A stretch of DNA of 64,000 bases from Hyphodiscus hymeniophilus. Taxonomy: Eukaryota > Ascomycota > Leotiomycetes > Helotiales > Hyphodiscaceae. The DNA is taken from NCBI GenBank assembly GCA_016508695.1, contig VNKQ01000012.1, positions 558,001-622,000 of the forward strand, written 5' to 3'. Numbering within the stretch: position 1 is the first letter of the stretch; every line of letters begins with the position of its first letter. The notes under the pieces are model-generated. The model ran no database searches, had not been told where the DNA came from, and saw only the letters and a program-made list of their open reading frames with translations. The position numbers and the translations under genes are program-made. Of this stretch, positions 56,707 to 64,000 are shown piece after piece.

Positions 56707-59700
56707 TCAATCCATCTTCAAGTCATCGTTGGGATCGAGGTGTATTTCTGTCGCAGGCTCATCGATCTCATCCTCCTCGGTTGGTGCATGGACTTGGAAT
56801 TGCGTCGCGCCATGAGCTTCAAGTAGTTCTCTGTGAAGTTCGATTGTGTCAAGTTGATCGGGATCCATGTCAGGAACGGGACTGGGCTCCTCGAATGGAT
56901 CACCATCGTCACCCATGGGAATGGCATTATCGAAATCTTCTAGTCGGCCACGGATGGAGCTTGTGCTAGCAGAAGAGTTGTGCTGAACGATATCGCTACC
57001 ATCTACATCGAGGCCTGTCTCGTTGAGGTCAATCTCGGACCCGGTGCCGGAGATTCTAGTGTCTACTTGTCGGTCATTAGTGTTGAGATTTTCTAGGGAG
57101 CCCCAGTTCCAGTTACTGGCAGACGAGAAGCCGACGTTGCCCTGATCGTCCAAGTTCATGGTGTTGTATCCTCCCATATCGATGCCTTCATCTTCGCCCT
57201 CAATGCTGTTTCGAATACCTAGGCCATCATTCATCATGGTATCGCTTTCGATTAAAGGAACGCCTTCGTCGTCATTTTCGTGGGTTTGGTAGGCTGGCAG
57301 TGCATCAAGGTCCTGTGGATTTACTGTCGTCATCTGGCCCATTCCGGTTCCAGAACCACTTGTTTGATGGAGAGCTGCTCCTACTCCTGTCAAGGCGCTC
57401 GACGACCCACGAAGGGAGGATTTTGCGTCGAGGCCCCGGCCTTCCCCCGAATCTGCTTCTGCCTCATCCTCTTCAGAAGTTTCGGGTTTTTCGTATTCGC
57501 CCAAGATCTCAAGAAATCTCGTTCCGCCAAGCAGTCCTTCAGATCGGCGTCGATAGAAGAGCAAGTAGGCGCTTGCAGATACAACTTTTCTCACGTCTTT
57601 AACTTCCGAGACTGAGGAGTCTGCAAAAAATTAGCAGAACGATCAATCAAACTCCAGATGCGCCGACTCACCATTGTATTCATACCACTTCTGATCCTCG
57701 TAATTCTTCGCAAATGCAGTGTAGTGACCGCCGCCTAGTCCACCCCAGTGATCGTCAACGGCGAATAGGTCGTAGATCTCGCTCTTGCCATCCTCAGTCT
57801 CGATCACTCGCGATGTAAGATCTAGATTTTCAATAGGGAAATCCACGAGAACGTCGAGCTTTTCTCGTCTCCAGCCGCTGTTACTGAATCGCTTCAAGTG
57901 CATAACCAGAATATCAGGAGTCTTCCACAGTTCGAACTTCTTGGTTGCTCTGCGATGTTCCTTGCATCGAGGGCAGTACCAAGTATCCATTTCTGACAGA
58001 ACTTCTTCCTTTCCAAACTCATCCAGACAATCATCTAGTGAAATTCCGTTCTTTCGGCGCTTAGCACGTGCTTCTTTCTTCGCCGCAAGCTCATGATCGA
58101 CGTATGTCGGGATAGCGGACCAAGTTGATTGGCCCCGGAAATCATCACTAGGGCTTGCAGCCTCGAACATATTGCTAAATGCATCGGCGTTCCAATCAAC
58201 AACGATACCTTCACCAAGACGAATGAGCGGTCCGTCGTCATGAGCATCTTGATCGTCCGGGTCATCTTGGTCGTCAAAGTTGCGATTTTGGGATAGCTTT
58301 TGTGCTTGGCGATTGCCCTTTCTTGAGTAAGTTTGTGGACGATGTGGCCGATTTTTCTTATGACCTACTCTGACACCGGACTTCGATGTGGCTTGGCGGA
58401 GGGGAAGAGCCTAACCTCCAGTCAGAACGCCCTTCCACGCATGAAATGTTGTAAAGAAAATCGGGTCTCTACTGAACGCCATGTAGGTGACATTGAAAGT
58501 AATGATGGATTGAAGAGATGCTGGGTAAAGAAGAGACTTACTCTGTTATTAGGTGGAGGTGGAAGTGCCGCAATTGGGTCATCCTCATCACTTTCATCTT
58601 CGTCGGTCATTCGTGTTACGTTTGTAACAGCGGAGTGTGGAGCGTCACCATCTTCGTTGCCGCTTTCCGAATCATCGTGTCCATTCGTCATTTCTTGATC
58701 AGTTTCAGATTCACCACCAGTTTGGATCATCCCAGCAGTTCTTGATGAAAGTCGTGGGTATTTTTTGTCGTCATCAACAGCATTCCATCCCGTGGGAACT
58801 AATTCTTTGCCGGCAAAGAAACTGAGTTCAAACAAGTTCTGGAAGTCTCCGTCCAGGAACGATCCAGGCTCCATAAACTTCGGACGACGCTTATTAAAGC
58901 CCATGGGGTTGCTATGAAAGTAAAAGTTAGCAGGGTCTGCAATGATTGATACAGAATAACGTACCTAGGATCTACTTCTGATGGCTTGACGCTCTCCTTC
59001 TCGACAGACTCACGAATACCATTTGGTTCCTTCATGGTCACATCCACGAGTTCGTCTTCGCCATCGATCGAATTGGCTACCACTTTACTATCGCCGGAAG
59101 AATCCGAGCCAGTAGTGAGTACAAGATCAGGATCAATGCTGTCAGCAACACTATCATTTGTCTCGTACTCTTCTTGAAGTCCCCGATAAGTTGTAAAAGT
59201 AGCCAGTTTCTCAAGGATCTTTCGCTTGATCAAGTCTTCGCTCCTAGCCTATCAAAATGTCAGCGTTGATAGCTGCTACGTTATGATTTACTTACTTCTT
59301 CGGCCGTAACGACAATATAATGCGGAACAGGCATGACCTCCCACGGCTTTTTACTACCGTATCGAGAGCGTTCATTGTTGGGACGTCGGTAAAAAACAGG
59401 AACAAGCATTTTCTCCGCCAAAGGCGAGTCCCAGTTAGGTATTTCTTCTGTGTCAGAATTGCTACCATACTTATTTTTCTTCGCCTTCTCGTTATTGGGG
59501 CTTGGCCAGTTTGTGGGCTTGGCTTCGAGCTCGTAAACCGCTACCGAGTCGTTGGATCCGATGTCCTCAGACGCAACGTTGAGATCCTTGAAGACCTTGT
59601 AGAATTTGGATTTAAATTCCTCTGCAACAAACAAGCGTTCGACTGGGATTCCAGTCTTTTTACTAAGGTAATGCTTCATAGCTAAGATAGTTGCTTGTTT

Positions 59701-62155
59701 ATCGATATCGACATTGATAATGATTGGCTTGTCGTTCAAAGGGAAAAAGTATATCGGGTGTGACCACGAGTTTGCGATGGGTAGCGTAAGACTTACGTTA
59801 TTGAACGGATCAAATGTGATGCTGACCTTTGCACAAATGGGGCATACAAGAGTCGACTTGTACATGCCAGTAAATAGATCTGCAATGACAGAGTCGTCTC
59901 GCTTCTTTGTGATCTCCCATACTTTGGCGGCCATTTCCCGGATCGCTTCTGCGTCGTTCACCATCTCATCCGTAGAATCGGGCTTCTCGATGTAAGGCTT
60001 CTTCTTGACTCGGCTCAGATCCTCTTGCAAACCGTCTAGAAGAAACCCTAGGAATTCTTGAGAGTCTTGTTGGCCATAGCCAGAGAAGGAAGGTGCATGC
60101 CGGCCTATGGTGTTCTTGAAAGCGCGTGGCACAACAGAATGGCCTTTCGAGTTATAGATTTCAGCCAGTAGATGGTGGTATGCTTTCGCAATATCGCCGT
60201 TCCAACCCAGGGGATTATCCGTGTTGATTTCGGAAGAAGCTGCACCACTGAGGAAGTATTGTGTAAGCTCCTGCACACTTCGAACGCATTGAAGAGCCGA
60301 ATTCATGTAGCATGTATTTCCAAGATTACTCAAACCAACAGTGCCGGGAGTTCTTCCATTCTTTTGCGCCCGACCACGTGTCATAGGGCCCGAAGGTGCT
60401 GGACTCGTGCGACCACTGTTTGTCTGACTCGCCGAGTGTGGTACCAGAGCTCCAGATTTAGTTACAGCGGTTGACTTGGTCGATAACTTGGCAGAATAGT
60501 TCGAGACGTAATCATGGTCAGTTACAGATTCGTCGATGATAATTGACTGGCTGTCACCGAGACCAGTCAAGGCTATGTCAGAGCTACCGTTGTAGTTCTG
60601 ATCCACGCTGAAATCATCTATTTCCACACGCTCCCGCCCTTCTAATTTGCCGAACGTGTCTACGTCAATCAGTAGTTTTGGTAACGCACCTTGTTGACCA
60701 GAAATACCTTCCGGATTGGAGTTTGGCGGCGAAGCAGGAGGCGTCACGGTATTGGTCGCTGGTGGCTCGGCTGCAGGCTGTACACGGGGCACTCTCCAGA
60801 AGCGAATTTTCCGTTTCTGGTCAACTCCTGCCGCTTGCTTGATCATCTGTAAGAATTTGACGTTTTTGGTACTCCTGCTTAGAACCAAGACCGGTGCTGG
60901 GCCATTGTTGGTTTTGATAGGTACTGATAGCAAATGGGCTTTTGCATCGGCTTGCTCTGACCAAAGTCGATGAATAGTGAAAACTGGAGGATTCAATTCG
61001 TACTGCATATTGGGAATACCGAATTTGTTGGGATTGGTGTTGTGGGCGGTTCGAATGATAGGGATCTGACCAGGTTTTAAACCGTACCACGCATCAACTA
61101 ACTCCCAAGCGGTTTGGGGAAATAGCACATAAGAATCCATTCCCAGGCCATCCTTTAGTTGCGCAAACTCGGTCTGAGCGAAATCTGTGAAGATTCGTTC
61201 AATGATATCTGAGTTGTCGACTGGTCCAATCTCCCCTTCAGGTTCCATCTTGCTCTTTTGACGTGCTTCCGAGCCTCGCGAGAGAACGCGTTCTAGCCAT
61301 TGCTTTGACACCAAGTATGTTATATCCCCTTCCTCAGGTTGCTTCTCGCCTTCAGCCTCGTATAGAGTGGTAACAGTCTTGATTTGGTAATCGATACTAG
61401 GTGGCGCTTCTAGAGGGATGATTTTTAGCAAATGTAACTTTCGAGACATGTTGGCAGACATTGAACGCACCGAATGCTACTTGATCTTCCGAAGCCGTAA
61501 CCGTAGGCTTGACACCATCTACTACCTCATCTCTCAGCATATCTATTGACTGTGCTCTTCCTGGACGCATCGGTGTATCCGGAGATGCTGACAGGGTCGA
61601 CTCAGGCACAGTGATCATATCGACATCATCTTTCTGGCTCGACCGTCCTTCCTCCAAATCTGACGCTCGTCTCTTCAGTGGCGAAGACGACCGCTGTGGG
61701 AGATCTGCTGCACCTCCCATAATAGCTCTGTGTGCGAAAGGAAGCAATGGTGACTGACTTCGCGCGTCTTGATCTTGTGGTGCGAGGGAGCCTTGTCGAA
61801 GTTCCGAGGCTGACGGGTCTCCGCCTCTCTCGCCTTCGATGGACAGACCAGCGTACGCGGCACTGGGTGAACTGGCCGCCGAGGATGTGTAGTCCAAGGC
61901 AGCAAGAGACGACGAATTCTGCAGATGTGCAGGTATGTGTGGTGGGATGTGGGTGCCGTCGTTGGTGGGGAAGTCAAGTCGCGGCAAATCGCTAGGGGAT
62001 TGAGAGTCGCGACTCTCGACAGAGTTCAGGGGAATATCCGGGTTGCTATCGGAGGCTTGGCCTGGTATATGCTGCGGAGAAAGCTTTCTTTTCTTCTGGG
62101 AAGACGTCGTGAAGGTGCGCTGCCTTTGCAGCGCTTTGGTGACGTGAGGGAGCAA
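56707..62155 (-). CDS. Ubiquitin carboxyl-terminal hydrolase, UBP12 type
   Basis: Six exons: from about 62155 to 61471, then 61409-59296, 59248-58965, 58911-58542, 58410-57672 and 57620-56707, in frame for about 1,700 residues. The N-terminal DUSP-like region contains YLVSKQWLERVL and ADAWYGLKPGQ-like VDAWYGLKPGQIP. The catalytic Cys box is GLSNLGNTCYMNSALQC, with QQDSQEFLGFLLDGL after it. A long acidic insertion splits the catalytic core, and the His box DDHWGGLGGGHYTAF lies in exon 5 with YEYN/D completed by exon 6. A zinc-type CPRC pair occurs in WYCPRCKEHR. The acidic C-terminal tail is 290 residues. It should remove ubiquitin from proteins. The 5' end is unresolved: the frame opens without ATG after an acceptor-like CTTCCAG near 62176, so another 5' exon is expected. 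Confidence 0.9.
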
Positions 62156-63247
62156 GGTTGTGAGAAAAGACTGGAAGTTTCCTTGTCATTAGTAACTGCA
62201 AGACCGCAGGAACTGACAGACCACAGATGATTAAAATAAAGAGAGAGAGGATGGCCACATTGAGATGGAATTGGGGACTGCTCGTGATGTTTGCGGGTGT
62301 ATGGTTTCGTTGATCTGGGTGTCGAAAAACGTGAGGTACCTTTTTCTTTGGTGGTTCCGGCTAGCGAGACGTGAATTCGCAGCTGCCTGGCTGAGCACAG
62401 AAAGAACCTAAAAGTGACGACGGCGATATACTTATCTCAAATCTAATTCTTTAATCGGAAGAAGTAAAATTCCAATTGAAAGATGTTGCGGATAGTGTCA
62501 AGTGATGATCAAGTCAAGCTGTGCAGAAGGGAAGGATGCAAACTGACTCAAAGCAGGCGGCCTTTACTGGTGTTGATTCACTTTCTTGCCAGTCTCACTT
62601 TCATGCGTGGGCCTTATTATCCCAAAAGAGTGAAATGACCACTGGTAAAGGCTTGTTTTCTGAATTCTTTTTCTCTTAGCTGTCTCTATTGCTGCAGGCT
62701 TATATTTGTGGACGATCTGCCCTGGATTTCAGCTGCCTGAGCAAGCTGATATCCACAATCGGCCGGAAATCTTGCCAGTGCAGCATACCTATTTGCGTTC
62801 ACATTTTCAGAACTGGAGATCCAAGCGGTCAATCTATCATATCTGATACTGGACATCCATACGACTCTGAGTTGTTCACAGACCAAGCATCAATTCCACA
62901 CAAGGCTGGGCTACGTCTATAAATAGACTTCTATGATCTATCTTATGCAATACTAGACACAATAACTTCAAAAGTGAAGACTGATGTATATGCCTTAGGG
63001 CATTTGTCTCTATGGGAGCGAGGACGAAGTCAACCTCAAATGTGGCAAATGCTCTTCGATATGAACGACATATTGCTAATACGTGATCATTGTTGCGATT
63101 TATGCTCCGATATCTTGCACATCACAGGAACTGGAAAGGTGTTAAATATACACAGTTCCAGCACTCCATATCTGGCATTCTATCTGTCTTCTTATTGCTC
63201 CTCAAACTCAAGACTCTTCTTATTACTGTCATGATTCGTCTTTTGTA
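62156..63247. other. Intergenic, possibly with a missing first exon of the UBP gene
   Basis: Should contain the start codon of the ubiquitin hydrolase and its promoter. ATGs at about 62258 and 62192 are present, but neither opens a frame that joins cleanly. No other gene found. Confidence 0.4.
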
Positions 63248-63994
63248 TCAACCCTCTATATCCCAGCTCATCCGATTCTTATAATGCCAACCATAAGCGC
63301 TCCAAACACCAAAAAGATGCACCACCGCCGCAGCAACAACCAGCACATGAAACATCTGATGACTGGTTCCCCATACGTCGAATCGTCCTGGCCAGTTCTT
63401 CTCTGGGAATCTCGTTGCACTATGCACAAGAGCGTCAGCGCGCTTCAATCCTACGATTTCACTCCCTGAGGTTCTCGAGGACTGTGACATCAGGGCTACT
63501 CACAAAATGGTAGCACCGATTCCATAAACAAACCCTTCCCCAAGCCAAAACGGCACTCCGCTCCTTTCCCAGCAGGCCCTCCAGCCATACAAAGCCACCC
63601 CATGCCCAATCGGCGCCAAACCACTCAACGCCGTCGCTACAAATGCACCCGTCCTCAATCCCCTCCATCTCAGTCCCTGGAGTCTATGATGCAGCACTAG
63701 CACGCTCGTCACCGCCGCCAATACAGAAATCATACTCCAATACACTGTTCTCAAATGCGGATGTTCAAAGAACCCGACATATATCCCCGAGAAGAAACTC
63801 CCCAGAGTAAGCGTCAAAATACCGATGTAATCAATCCTCAACCACAAGCTCGAGACTTGCTGGGAATGACACATCAAGGTGTGATACAGCGTGCTCAAAC
63901 TCAATGCCGTTGTAGCGGCTGCCAAGTTCACCGCAAACACCACTCTGTCTTCCATACTCGCCTCCGGAAATTTGGTACTGATAAGACTCTGCAT
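63248..63994 (-). CDS. PAQR / haemolysin-III family membrane receptor (partial)
   Basis: Exon 63994-63504 and last exon 63419-63248, joined in frame over an 84-base intron (GTGAGT...CATAG). The 5' end lies beyond the window edge at 64000. Features of the adiponectin-receptor/IZH family: LSTLYHTLMCHS, with the early zinc His, and the final FDVWGTSHQMFHVLVVAAAVVH with the closing zinc histidines. Several transmembrane helices are evident, for example IDYIGILTLTLGSFFSGIYVG and SMISVLAAVTSVLVL. In yeast, IZH proteins affect zinc and sterol homeostasis; in some fungi they act as surface receptors. Confidence 0.93.
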
Positions 63995-64000
63995 CCACAG

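Overview
This 64-kb window is nuclear DNA of a filamentous ascomycete (Pezizomycotina, perhaps a leotiomycete, though that rank is a guess). The genes carry many short GT-AG introns, mostly 45-90 bases, with CTAAC/CTAAT-like branch sites. The gene content (CBM21 phosphatase regulator, coronin, HET-domain protein, C2H2/VLIG-type GTPase, subtilase) is typical of moulds. No bacterial, viral or mitochondrial stretch and no intact transposon was seen. Most genes were rebuilt by joining exons at splice sites that keep frame. Every joined model sums to a multiple of three, except that the UBP12-type 5' end and the gene cut by the right edge are open.

Layout. 1-4.5 kb: no gene that I can support. 4.6-15 kb: a PP1 glycogen-targeting regulator (CBM21), a possible small gene, a mitochondrial BolA protein, then three plus-strand metabolic genes: a D-erythronate-dehydrogenase-like SDR, a class II aldolase and a MOSC/flavin reductase/ferredoxin fusion. 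15.6-23.8 kb: an immunity or cell-death island. A 1226-residue C2H2/zinc/VLIG-type GTPase and an 835-residue protein with an N-terminal helical domain and a complete subtilisin domain lie on the minus strand. A 275-residue gasdermin-like protein is transcribed divergently from the protease. This resembles the Podospora HET-Q1/HET-Q2 gasdermin-protease pair and is the most interesting feature here.

24.2-38 kb: an ECM15-type thiamine-binding protein in five small exons, a GPI-anchored PLC-like gene broken by one in-frame TGA, a small cysteine-containing protein, coronin, a tRNA-Val(CAC) with intron, a small membrane protein, a GNAT acetyltransferase and a two-TM protein. 37.6-42.7 kb: housekeeping genes NOC3 and NIP7 (head to head, 149 bases apart) and the mitochondrial helicase MRH4. 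43.9-53.3 kb: a four-TM protein, a cytochrome-c-peroxidase-type enzyme, a protein kinase with DLG for DFG, and a HET-domain protein (a second incompatibility-type locus). 53.4-56.7 kb holds no recognised gene. 56.7-62.2 kb: a UBP12-type ubiquitin hydrolase in six exons. The right edge cuts a PAQR/haemolysin-III membrane receptor.

How the genes may work together. NOC3 and NIP7 both serve 60S ribosome assembly. The SDR and aldolase could act in sugar-acid breakdown. The subtilase, gasdermin-like protein and GTPase plausibly form a danger-sensing and membrane-permeabilising module. All functions are inferred from motifs in the sequence; no database was searched.
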